From contig NZ_KB913028.1 of NCBI RefSeq assembly GCF_000384135.1, forward strand, positions 1,143,351 through 1,207,350: a DNA stretch of 64,000 nt. Direction: 5' to 3'. Both the position numbers and the translations under genes were made by a program. Of the stretch, positions 1-7,703 are shown piece after piece. The notes under the pieces were generated by a model. It searched no databases and was not told where the DNA came from. It was given only the letters and a program-made list of their open reading frames with translations. Position 1 is the first letter of the stretch, and every line of letters begins with the position of its first letter. Source of the stretch: Succinispira mobilis DSM 6222 (GTDB lineage: Bacteria; Bacillota; Negativicutes; Acidaminococcales; Succinispiraceae).

Positions 1-1306
1 GGGAGTAATATTTAATTCTTCAAAAGCATTGTTCTTGTATAAACAAGTATAGCTTTCATCTAAAATAAATATTGCTTCACGAGTTCCTGAAAGTAATTTC
101 AAAATCATTTCCAAGCGTATTTGGATCATCGTTCTAATACTTATTTCTTCTGATAAAGCTAAGTTGCGCTCATCAATTTCTAAAACATGATTAGAAATTT
201 TCTGCGACATGAACTTTAAACTGCGAGCAAGATTTCCTATCTCATCTTGACGCAAGAGCAATTCATTTGGCAAAGTTATCGATAAATCATTTTTGGTAAA
301 ATTTTCTAAGGCATTAGAAATAATAACAATAGGTTTAGCAATGGTTTTTTCTAAGTAAACTAGGAGGATAGAAATAAGGATTAATACTAAAAATAAAACC
401 AGGATATTTGTAAAAAGGAAACTTTTTAAAGGCGCATAGACTTGGGATTCGGGAATAATGGCGGCTACAATTAAATCTGAATTTTCGATAGGAAGATAAG
501 CTAGATACTTATCCTCACCTTGATAAGTATACTCAATTAAGCCGCTTTTTCCTGAAAGAATAGTGGAAGAATTTTTTTCCAGTAAATCAGAAATGTTTAC
601 CTCATTCCAATTTTGAGAAAAATCATATTGGGGATGATAGATAATTGAACCGTCCTTTCTAAGTAAAACAGCGTAACCCTTATCGCCAATTTTATAATTT
701 GACATTATCTTATAAATATCATCGAGCATTAAGTCTAAGCCTGCAACACCAACTTGGATACCATCTTTAAGTAATGGAATAGAAATTGTAAGTACTACTT
801 TTTTGGTTACAATGTCGATATAAGGACTGGTAATTGTAGCACGATTGAGGTTTTTACTCTGTTTATACCAATTTCTTTCGCTAAGGACATAATCAGCAGG
901 GGGAGCATATTCGTAGATATTAGTAATTAAATCATTGCTTTTTAGGACACCAATATAAACTAAAGCAATATTATTGTCGTTTTGTCTTATTTGTTGGAGG
1001 CGATTGTTGATTTTAGGATAAAGTGGGTCGGTGAATTTGGCAGTTCTATCATTTAATCGAGACGCAATTGTCGCAAAATCAGGGCTTTTCTGCATTTGCT
1101 CTACAATGATTTGGTAAGTGTTCATGAATAATTGAACTTCTGTAGCGATTTGTTTGGCATCCTTTAAAAGGGAGTCTTTATTAGTTTGTTCAAAATACTG
1201 TTTATTTTTAAGGTTGAAAAAACTGGCATAAATTATGAAAATTAATATAATTTATGCCAGCAACGAAAAATATTTTTCGAATAATACTTGTCTTAAATAA
1301 ATGCAT
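1..1306 (-). pseudogene. Membrane sensor, Cache-HAMP-PAS, frameshifted and cut by window edge
   Basis: Reading the minus strand from an ATG at 1306 (GGAGG eight bases upstream) gives an N-terminus that begins a membrane helix (MHLFKTSIIRKIFFVAG) and then stops within about 30 codons. One frame over, the helix continues (ILIFIIYASFF) and runs open to base 1. It shows an extracytoplasmic double-Cache domain with an R-x-W-Y motif (ERNWY) like the amino-acid-binding dCache type, a second membrane helix (about 350-420), a HAMP domain ending in DEIGNLARSL, and the start of a PAS domain. The output domain (kinase, GGDEF or chemotaxis) lies outside the window. The frame change sits inside a perfect inverted repeat, so either a real inactivating mutation or a sequence error is possible. 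Confidence 0.7.
1223..1260. repeat. Perfect 14-bp inverted repeat at the sensor frameshift
   Basis: Bases 1223-1236 (CTGGCATAAATTAT) and 1247-1260 are exact reverse complements around a 10-base loop. The repeat lies inside the coding region for the first transmembrane helix of the sensor, at the point where the frame is lost. It has no T-tract expected of a terminator for the minus-strand gene. Confidence 0.8.
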
Positions 1307-1327
1307 TATCTTGACCTCCAATAGAAA

Positions 1328-2653
1328 TTAAAGGTTCCAATAACGATAGCCTTTTTGGGATATCGCGTACTTATCTAATATACTCTTTACATCGATAATA
1401 ATTTTTTCTTCTTGCGGTAATTGAGAATTAAAATATGAAGCAATCTTATCTAACGATAAATTTTTGAATTCTTGATGGGCAACTGCAAAAATCAGACAAT
1501 CGGCGTCATGAATATCTTCAAGGGTATCAAGTTTTAGACCATATTCAGAAGCTGTTTCATCAACATCAGCCCAAGGGTCAATAATAATTGGGTTGATACC
1601 ATATTCTTGTAAGCGGGTGATTACGTCAGTTACTTTTGAATTACGAATATCGGGACAATTTTCTTTAAAGGTTATTCCCAAAATATATACTTTACTTTGA
1701 ATAACTTTCTTATTGGCAAGGACTAGTTCTTTAATTACAGCATCAGCAATGAATTGCCCCATCCCGTCATTTATTTTTCTGCCAGCTAGAATTATTTGGG
1801 AATGATAGCCTAGTTTTGCTGCTTGATAGATAAAATAATAAGGGTCAATTCCGATACAATGACCACCAACTAGGCCAGGATAGAATTTCAAAGCATTCCA
1901 TTTGGTATTCATAGCTTTTATAACTTCATTTGTGTCAATTTTCATTTTATCAAAAACCATTGCTAATTCATTCATAAAGGCAATATTAATATCTCGCTGA
2001 CTGTTTTCAACTACTTTAGCAGCTTCTGCAACTTTAACACTTTCCGCACGATATACTCCAACTTCAATAATTAGTTCATAGACTTTAGCTACGATATCGA
2101 GGGTGGAGCTATCTAGACCAGCAACAATTTTAACTATGTTTTCTAGTCTATTTACTTTATCACCAGGATTAATTCGTTCCGGAGAATAGCCAACTAGAAA
2201 ATCTTGCCCGCATTTTAGACCAGATTCACGTTCAAGGATAGGAATACATATATCTTCGGTAACTCCTGGATAAACAGTGGATTCGTACACAACTACAGAG
2301 CCTTTAGATAGATTCCTGCCGAGAATAACACTGGCATTTTCTACTGGACAAAGGTCAGGTGTTTTGTCAATGTTAATTGGTGTAGGAACAGCAATAATAT
2401 GGAAATTAGCCTCACGCAAACTAATTGCAGCATCTGTAAAGAATATCTTGCTATGTTTTAAGGCTTCAGAACCAACTTCAAAAGTTGGATCAAGTCCTTG
2501 TCGGTATAAATCAATTTTTTCGGAATTTAAATCAAAACCAATTACTGCAATATCTTTCTTGTCGAATGCTACAGCTAAAGGCATTCCTACATATCCTAGA
2601 CCGATAACTGATAATTTAGCTTGTTTAGTTAATAATTTTGTATATAAATCCAT
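1328..2653 (-). CDS. Nucleotide-sugar dehydrogenase (UDP-GlcNAc/UDP-ManNAc 6-dehydrogenase family)
   Basis: Likely oxidises C6 of a UDP-N-acetylhexosamine to the uronic acid with NAD, for surface polysaccharide. The N-terminus has the Rossmann motif GLGYVGMPLA (about residue 18), the centre has the family helix with SVKVAEAAKVVENSQRD, and the catalytic cysteine lies in GGHCIGIDPYY. The C-terminal domain has GITFKENCPDIRNS. The length (441 aa) fits the TviB/WbpA/WecC group, and TviB-like is the closest impression. GGGAGTG precedes the ATG at 2653. It stands alone, with no other polysaccharide genes in view, so the exact sugar is unknown. Confidence 0.85.
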   Translation of the reverse strand: MDLYTKLLTKQAKLSVIGLGYVGMPLAVAFDKKDIAVIGFDLNSEKIDLYRQGLDPTFEVGSEALKHSKIFFTDAAISLREANFHIIAVPTPINIDKTPDLCPVENASVILGRNLSKGSVVVYESTVYPGVTEDICIPILERESGLKCGQDFLVGYSPERINPGDKVNRLENIVKIVAGLDSSTLDIVAKVYELIIEVGVYRAESVKVAEAAKVVENSQRDINIAFMNELAMVFDKMKIDTNEVIKAMNTKWNALKFYPGLVGGHCIGIDPYYFIYQAAKLGYHSQIILAGRKINDGMGQFIADAVIKELVLANKKVIQSKVYILGITFKENCPDIRNSKVTDVITRLQEYGINPIIIDPWADVDETASEYGLKLDTLEDIHDADCLIFAVAHQEFKNLSLDKIASYFNSQLPQEEKIIIDVKSILDKYAISQKGYRYWNL

Positions 2654-2756
2654 AATGGCACACTCCCAACTACAAATATCTGAAAATATCTCTGTATTAA
2701 AAGTATTATATCATAATAGTGGAAAAATTTCGTCGATTTTTTCTAAGTTAACTAAA

Positions 2757-2787
2757 AATTGCCTTGAAAATAATTTTCAAGGCAATT
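2757..2787 (-). terminator. Intrinsic terminator after the minus-strand TonB receptor
   Basis: A perfect hairpin (AATTGCCTTGAAAAT with its complement). On the minus strand it runs into TTTTT, so it ends transcription of the receptor gene at 2810-4738 before the dehydrogenase. Confidence 0.75.
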
Positions 2788-2809
2788 CGTTATCAACATT
2801 GTTCCTAAG

Positions 2810-4738
2810 TTAGAATTTATACTCAACGCCTACTTGGATATTGCGTCCTTGCGCAGAGTACCAACTGCCATCTGGATTCATGTCATACATTTGGTCGGTA
2901 TAAAATTTATCGAAAAGATTATTAATTTTTATAAAAGTATTGATATTTTTATTAGCTTTATAGTTAAATGCTAGATCATATAACCAAAAACTTTGCAAAT
3001 TACTAGCAGTTTTAGTGGCGTTAACTTTACGCCCAGGACGATTTAAAATTCCCTTGGCACTTAAAACTGCATTAAATTTATCTTGGTTATAGTCTAAACT
3101 GATATTCCAGGCTCCAGTTGGAATATAGCCATCGCGGTTGGCATAAGTTTTGGCGGTTTCAGTCCCTGTAGTTGTATGTGTATAGCCAACCATTAAATCT
3201 AGATGTTTGCTTAATTCCTGACTGAGGTCAACACTCCAACCACGAGATTTTTCTTCCCCAGTATTGTAATATTTTACAGTTGTATTATTAAAGGCTAACA
3301 TATTATCAGCTTTGCGTTCATAGGCATTAAAGTTTACGGTAGTAGTATCGCTAAATTTATGTTTTACGCCAAACTCAATATTATCACCTTTTTCAGGGGT
3401 TAGCCCTTTGCCGCCATATTTTGAATATATTTGAAATTGATTAGGCGCGACAAAAAATTCTTTAAAGCTTAGATAATAATTAGTTTTTTCATTTTGCAAA
3501 TAGCCTAGAGTCAAACTTTTGGCGGTATTACTGCCGTATTCGGAATGATTATGATAGCGAATACCTGGAGTTAATGTCCAATTTTGAGCAAAGCGCCATT
3601 CGTCTTGGAGATAGAAAGCCCGATTAGTTAGTTTAATTCCTTGGTAGGCATCAGTGGTACCATAAGAGGTCGAAGAATACCTATTTACACGATCTTGATA
3701 ATAATCAAAGCCAGCAACTACAGTATGATCTTTACTAGTATGGGTAAGTTGTTCACTAAAACCGCGTGTTTCTAAATCCATTAACCAGACTGAACCCGGA
3801 TTTAAATAATTGTCATTTAAGAAATTTACATTGCGGTACAAAGAGACTTGATTTGAAAGATTTTTGCTAAATTTATTTTGATAACTCATACTTAGTTTAT
3901 TATTATCTTTTTTGCCGAAATTTTTTGTAGTGGCTTTTAGCCCACCGGTTGAAGGGCGAATGTAATCGGACTTGTATTTTTGGTAATTAAAAGTTAAAGT
4001 AGAATCATCTTTAAATTTTTTGCCCAGCTTCAGATCGTAAGTATCTGTATCTACATCTTGGATAATTTTATTACCACGGCCATCTTTATAGTCGCCTAAC
4101 TCATTTTTTTGAGCTGCAACTGTCCAAAAATAGTCATTAGCGTTACCTTGATTCATAATTTTATAAGTGCGTTTGTTGGCACTACCTAAAATTGTTGATA
4201 AAGAAGTAGTGCTCGAATCTTTACTAGCTTTGCGGGTGATAATATTAATTACCCCGCCGACAGCATCGGCTCCATATAGCGTAGATGCTGAACCCTTGAG
4301 CACCTCAATGCGCTCAATAGTATCCATATTGGAGAGTTCTGAAGGAGAAAAAACGCTTGAAACAGAACCATTGACATTAACGCGCATGCCATCAACCAAA
4401 ACCACAATTTTATCAGAACCATTAATGTAGAGTCGGTTAGAGGTGTAATTATCACCGCTAGCACTATAATTTTGCAAGTTTACGCCAGGGACTGTTTTTA
4501 GAGCATCACCTAAATCGGTATAATGATTTTTTTCTAAATCTTCGCGGCTGATTACACTGATGTTGGCTTGAGTTTTAAAAACTTCAGTGGGCAGCTTATT
4601 GGCCGTAACAACTATTTGCTCTAGAGCAAATTCAGGTAGTTCTGAGGACGTGTTGTTAGCTAGGGCACAGGGGGTTGAGAAAATAAGACTTGATAAAATA
4701 AGGACCGATAAATGTTTGCTTACAGATGTTTTTTTCAT
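2810..4738 (-). CDS. TonB-dependent outer-membrane receptor, BtuB-like
   Basis: This is a 642-aa receptor. It has a signal peptide ending in CALANN, a TonB-box-like segment EQIVVTAN (about 40-48), a plug domain with VPGVNLQNYSASG and VEVLKGSASTLYGADAVGGVINIITRK (typical plug end; here IERIEVLKGSAS...), and a 22-strand-type barrel. The last residue is a C-terminal aromatic (GVEYKF) as outer-membrane proteins have. A cobalamin riboswitch and terminator precede it, which supports corrinoid uptake. It is transcribed alone, away from the MerR gene. The N-terminal FAL-x-QIVVTA segment is shared with the two receptors at 12.8-16.8 kb. Confidence 0.92.
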   Translation of the reverse strand: MKKTSVSKHLSVLILSSLIFSTPCALANNTSSELPEFALEQIVVTANKLPTEVFKTQANISVISREDLEKNHYTDLGDALKTVPGVNLQNYSASGDNYTSNRLYINGSDKIVVLVDGMRVNVNGSVSSVFSPSELSNMDTIERIEVLKGSASTLYGADAVGGVINIITRKASKDSSTTSLSTILGSANKRTYKIMNQGNANDYFWTVAAQKNELGDYKDGRGNKIIQDVDTDTYDLKLGKKFKDDSTLTFNYQKYKSDYIRPSTGGLKATTKNFGKKDNNKLSMSYQNKFSKNLSNQVSLYRNVNFLNDNYLNPGSVWLMDLETRGFSEQLTHTSKDHTVVAGFDYYQDRVNRYSSTSYGTTDAYQGIKLTNRAFYLQDEWRFAQNWTLTPGIRYHNHSEYGSNTAKSLTLGYLQNEKTNYYLSFKEFFVAPNQFQIYSKYGGKGLTPEKGDNIEFGVKHKFSDTTTVNFNAYERKADNMLAFNNTTVKYYNTGEEKSRGWSVDLSQELSKHLDLMVGYTHTTTGTETAKTYANRDGYIPTGAWNISLDYNQDKFNAVLSAKGILNRPGRKVNATKTASNLQSFWLYDLAFNYKANKNINTFIKINNLFDKFYTDQMYDMNPDGSWYSAQGRNIQVGVEYKF

Positions 4739-4780
4739 TAAAAATTAGCACCTCTCCTAAAAATTTTAATTTCTGGCAAA

Positions 4781-4813
4781 ATAAAAAAGCCTTTCTTAAC
4801 TAAAAGAAAGGCT
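4781..4813 (-). terminator. Riboswitch expression-platform terminator
   Basis: On the minus strand AGCCTTTCTTT pairs with AAGAAAGGCT and is followed by TTTTTTATTTT. It lies between the cobalamin aptamer and the receptor start, so B12 binding probably ends transcription here. Confidence 0.85.
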
Positions 4814-4849
4814 ATATAATAAACAGCAATGCAAAAAATATGCAGTACT

Positions 4850-5005
4850 TTTACCAGCACCCATCTCTCGTAGGTTATTTGCTAGGAATTTGATAGGTAG
4901 TTATTCTGACTTAGATTAAGCGCAAATTGCTTGGCTTATCATTACAGTGGCGGGACCGTGCTAGAATTTCACTAGCTTATCTATTAAATCTTGCGATACC
5001 GTATC
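4850..5005 (-). promoter_or_regulatory. Cobalamin riboswitch upstream of TonB receptor
   Basis: The minus strand holds the B12-box core CACGGTCCCGCCACTGT, then AAGTCAG, then the small hairpin CCTACGAGAGATGG (4861-4875). These are the conserved pieces of the cobalamin aptamer in order. The gap 4739-5100 between receptor and MerR gene holds this element, its terminator and the divergent MerR promoter region. Confidence 0.9.
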
Positions 5006-5100
5006 AATTATATTAAACTGTTAAATAGCTTTGTTTGTAATTTGCAACAGACAAGGTGAGTATAAACTATATACTAATAGTAGAGTAAAGGAGTTTTTTT

Positions 5101-5937
5101 GTGAATAAGAAAACAGAAATGTATTTTACCATAGGCGAATTCGCGAATCTTTTTGGCGTGTCTAAACAAACTTTATTTTATTATGAGCGCAATAAAATTT
5201 TCGAACCTGATTTAGTAGAAGAAAATGGCTATCGTTACTATTCTTTACATAAATATTATATTTTTGAAGTTATCATAACTTTGCGTAAATTGGGGTTACC
5301 ACTTCAAGAAATATCTGATTATGTTAAAAATCGCGATCTTGATGCTCTACAAGCAATTTTTAAAAAAAAATTAAGTGAATTTGAAGAAGAAGTTCAGATT
5401 TTACTTAAAAATAAAAAAAATCTGCAGACTAAAATAAGTCGTCTTGAACAAGTAAAACAAATTAGAATAGATAAAATAACTTTAGAAAATGTGCCGAAAG
5501 AGTATTTGATTGTGGACGATTTTCGTAAAAACACTGTGTCTTTAAAAGAAAAAATAGGTTTAGTAGCTAAACACAATCTTCCCTTTGCAACTAGTAGAAT
5601 TTTAAATGAATATTTAATGGGTTATATTCTAGAAAAAGAACAATTGCTTAATAATAGTTACACAAATATAAATAAAATTTTTACGCGAATTAGTGAGCCC
5701 ACGGAGTACCAAAACATTACAATTAAGCCTGCGGGTTTATATGCTACGATATTTACACCGGATTGCTGTCATGCAAATTATGGTAAAGCAATAAAAAAGC
5801 TTAAAGAATTTATCGAACTTAATAAATTGCAAATTGTGGGAGAAGGCTATATTAGCCAACTGAGAAATCATTGGTCGACAGCTAATCCGCAAGAATATGT
5901 AGCTCAGATTGCTTTGCAAGTTGATTATTTAGATTAA
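5101..5937 (+). CDS. MerR-family transcriptional regulator with GyrI-like ligand domain
   Basis: A 278-aa protein from a GTG with AAAGGAG upstream. The N-terminus is a MerR winged helix (FTIGEFANLFGVSKQTLFYY, then ENGYRYYS), followed by a coiled-coil dimerisation helix (about 75-125) and a C-terminal BmrR/GyrI-like effector domain (about 125-278; IKPAGLYATIFTP). There is no metal-binding cysteine loop of the classic MerR kind, so an organic effector is likelier. Two promoters in the window (5947-5977 and 12455-12485) have the 19-bp spacer and central dyad that MerR proteins act on. I infer that this protein controls the small His-rich protein and the NifHDK-like operon, perhaps in response to a tetrapyrrole. 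Confidence 0.88.
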   Translation: MNKKTEMYFTIGEFANLFGVSKQTLFYYERNKIFEPDLVEENGYRYYSLHKYYIFEVIITLRKLGLPLQEISDYVKNRDLDALQAIFKKKLSEFEEEVQILLKNKKNLQTKISRLEQVKQIRIDKITLENVPKEYLIVDDFRKNTVSLKEKIGLVAKHNLPFATSRILNEYLMGYILEKEQLLNNSYTNINKIFTRISEPTEYQNITIKPAGLYATIFTPDCCHANYGKAIKKLKEFIELNKLQIVGEGYISQLRNHWSTANPQEYVAQIALQVDYLD

Positions 5938-5946
5938 AATAAAGGC

Positions 5947-5977
5947 TTGACTCTATATGCGGTATATACTCTAGAAT
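5947..5977 (+). promoter_or_regulatory. MerR-type promoter with 19-bp spacer and operator dyad
   Basis: TTGACT (5947-5952), a 19-base spacer, then TAGAAT (5972-5977). The spacer CTATATGCGGTATATACTC contains a dyad. The over-long spacer is the hallmark of MerR-activated promoters. It drives the gene at 6019, just after the MerR gene. Confidence 0.7.
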
Positions 5978-6018
5978 GATAACTGGGTTAACCTAAAAAT
6001 TTATAATGAGGTGATTAT

Positions 6019-6348
6019 ATGCATACTAATAAAGAAACTGGACATCCCAAATATGAACTGCCTGATAATCCACACGCTAAGCACCGCTATGCTAGTGCAA
6101 TGAAACATGTTGAAGCGGCAAAAGCTGCTGGAAAAACAAGTGAAGAAATTCATGAAATATTCCACAAAATTATGGCTTTTGATCCAATGAACATTGAATC
6201 TATTCCTACAGATGAGGCTCACAAAAAATATCGTTCAGCAGTTATTCATGCCAAAAAAGCCATGGAAAGTGGTAAAAGTTCTGAAGAAGTACATAAAATA
6301 TTCCAAGATGTTTTAGCTAGCACAGGAACTGGGCATTGCAAACACTAA
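6019..6348 (+). CDS. Small His-rich protein with two internal repeats, function unknown
   Basis: A 109-aa, cytosolic-looking protein without signal peptide or membrane helix, with GAGGTG before the ATG. It holds two related units of about 35-38 residues, roughly 19-56 and 64-98. Each runs H-x-K-x-R-Y/S, a helix, a K-x-x-x-x-G-K-[TS]-S-E-E-[IV]-H-[EK]-I-F segment and then a hydrophobic helix end. Eleven or more histidines, one cysteine and the GHCKH end suggest possible metal or tetrapyrrole binding, but no known family is recognised. The MerR-type promoter upstream makes it a prime target of the neighbouring regulator. It ends just before a cobalamin riboswitch. Confidence 0.75.
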   Translation: MHTNKETGHPKYELPDNPHAKHRYASAMKHVEAAKAAGKTSEEIHEIFHKIMAFDPMNIESIPTDEAHKKYRSAVIHAKKAMESGKSSEEVHKIFQDVLASTGTGHCKH

Positions 6349-6375
6349 AATTTCGTAGTACAATTAAGGTCAGAA

Positions 6376-6520
6376 TACAATAACATATAAAGCTTAATTT
6401 GGAGAAGTATGGTGCAAAGCCATCGCGATCCCGTCACTGTAAGATAATTATTATCGAAGCCAGAGACCATTTTAAGTTTATTCTCTTTTGACCTACGAGC
6501 GATAGGATAGAGTTAATGTT
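6376..6520 (+). promoter_or_regulatory. Cobalamin riboswitch upstream of cbiZ-cobN-btuF
   Basis: The aptamer core is CGCGATCCCGTCACTGTAA with a T in place of the usual C in the box, followed by AAGCCAGAGACC and the hairpin CCTACGAGCGATAGG (6492-6506). A terminator follows at 6541. It controls the genes from 6598. Confidence 0.88.
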
Positions 6521-6540
6521 TGCATAAATTTATAACATTA

Positions 6541-6576
6541 GTGTCTTTCTGCTTTGCAGGAAGACACTTTTATTTT
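6541..6576 (+). terminator. Riboswitch terminator
   Basis: GTGTCTTTCTGC pairs with GCAGGAAGACAC (one mismatch) and is followed by TTTTATTTTT. It lies between the aptamer and cbiZ. Confidence 0.85.
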
Positions 6577-6597
6577 TAAAATTTTGAGGTGGATATT

Positions 6598-7689
6598 TTG
6601 AAATTAGTAGAGCTAAGCACAGGTGATATTGCATATAGATACGAAAAGAGCATAGTCTTATTTTTTGCAGGTAAACGTAAAGTTCTAAGTACTTCCCTTT
6701 ATAATGGTGGCTATCGTGAAGAATTAGTTGCAGTTTTTAATCATGATGGGACAATTGGTGCGGGAATTGGTTTTAAAATGTTAGCAGACTCTTATGATGA
6801 ACACATGCGGCTTATAGCCCAAAAAATTGGCTTGGATCCTAATAAGGTATCCGGAATGGGCACTGCTGCGAACATGGATAATGTGGCTATTTCCATGCTT
6901 AAATATGAGGATTTGACGGTTACAGCGATAGTAACAGGCGGAATCGAGATAAATGGTGGGCGGGTAGGTGACCCCTCTGATTTTTATAAACCAACTGAAA
7001 AGCCTGCTAAATTGGGCACAATAAATATTATGTTGGTAATTGATGCCGATATGCCAGCTGGCGCTATAGCCAGAGCTTTAGTTACATGTACCGAAGCTAA
7101 AACTGCGGCAATTCAAGAATTGCTAGCAGGAAGCAACTATTCTTATGGTTTGGCCACTGGTTCAGGTACAGATCAAACGATAGTGGTTGCCAATTCGATG
7201 AGCGCTTTGTATATGGAAAGTGCGGGCAAACATTCTAAATTAGGAGAACTAATTGGAAAAACAGTAATTCAAGCAGTTAAAGAAGCTCTTAGTAAGCAAA
7301 GTGGTTTAAATCCGAAAAATCAACATGATGTTTTCAAACGTTTAAAACGTTTCCAAATTAATACCGAATCTTTGTGGCAACAATATTTGCAAATTGTAGC
7401 CACCCCTGTTATCAAACCGCAGTTTCTAGAAATTTGTGAAATTTATGCTAAAAAAGAGAGCCTCGTTGTACCGATATCTTTATTAGCACACTTATTAGAT
7501 CAATTTAACTGGGGCTTGCTTAACGCTACAGAATGTGATTTATGGTTAAATAAAATATTAATGCAGATTGCGACTGAATTTCAAATTGAACTAAAGCTCG
7601 AGCAAGCTAGTAACTTAAAAGATTTTTTAACTAAAATTGAAGCAGCTTTATTGCAACTATTAATTGATAAATTAGCAGTAGAACAGTAG
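6598..7689 (+). CDS. cbiZ: Adenosylcobinamide amidohydrolase CbiZ with C-terminal extension
   Basis: CbiZ hydrolyses the amide bond joining the corrin ring to the aminopropanol arm, giving cobyric acid from scavenged cobinamide or cobamides. The first 240 residues match the family: GMGTAANMDN, TGGIEINGGRVGDP and ATGSGTDQTIVVAN. The last 115 or so residues are a helical extension that I do not recognise. The best start is TTG at 6598, five bases after GAGGTGG; a GTG at 6589 would overlap that ribosome site. It is first in a riboswitch-controlled operon with the CobN-like chelatase and a BtuF-like lipoprotein, fitting corrinoid salvage. Confidence 0.88.
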   Translation: MKLVELSTGDIAYRYEKSIVLFFAGKRKVLSTSLYNGGYREELVAVFNHDGTIGAGIGFKMLADSYDEHMRLIAQKIGLDPNKVSGMGTAANMDNVAISMLKYEDLTVTAIVTGGIEINGGRVGDPSDFYKPTEKPAKLGTINIMLVIDADMPAGAIARALVTCTEAKTAAIQELLAGSNYSYGLATGSGTDQTIVVANSMSALYMESAGKHSKLGELIGKTVIQAVKEALSKQSGLNPKNQHDVFKRLKRFQINTESLWQQYLQIVATPVIKPQFLEICEIYAKKESLVVPISLLAHLLDQFNWGLLNATECDLWLNKILMQIATEFQIELKLEQASNLKDFLTKIEAALLQLLIDKLAVEQ

Positions 7690-7703
7690 GGGAGTAAGAA
7701 ATT

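Noticed and set aside
2277-2813. 178-aa plus-strand open frame
   Set aside because: It lies opposite the well-supported nucleotide-sugar dehydrogenase, has no ribosome site and runs through a terminator.
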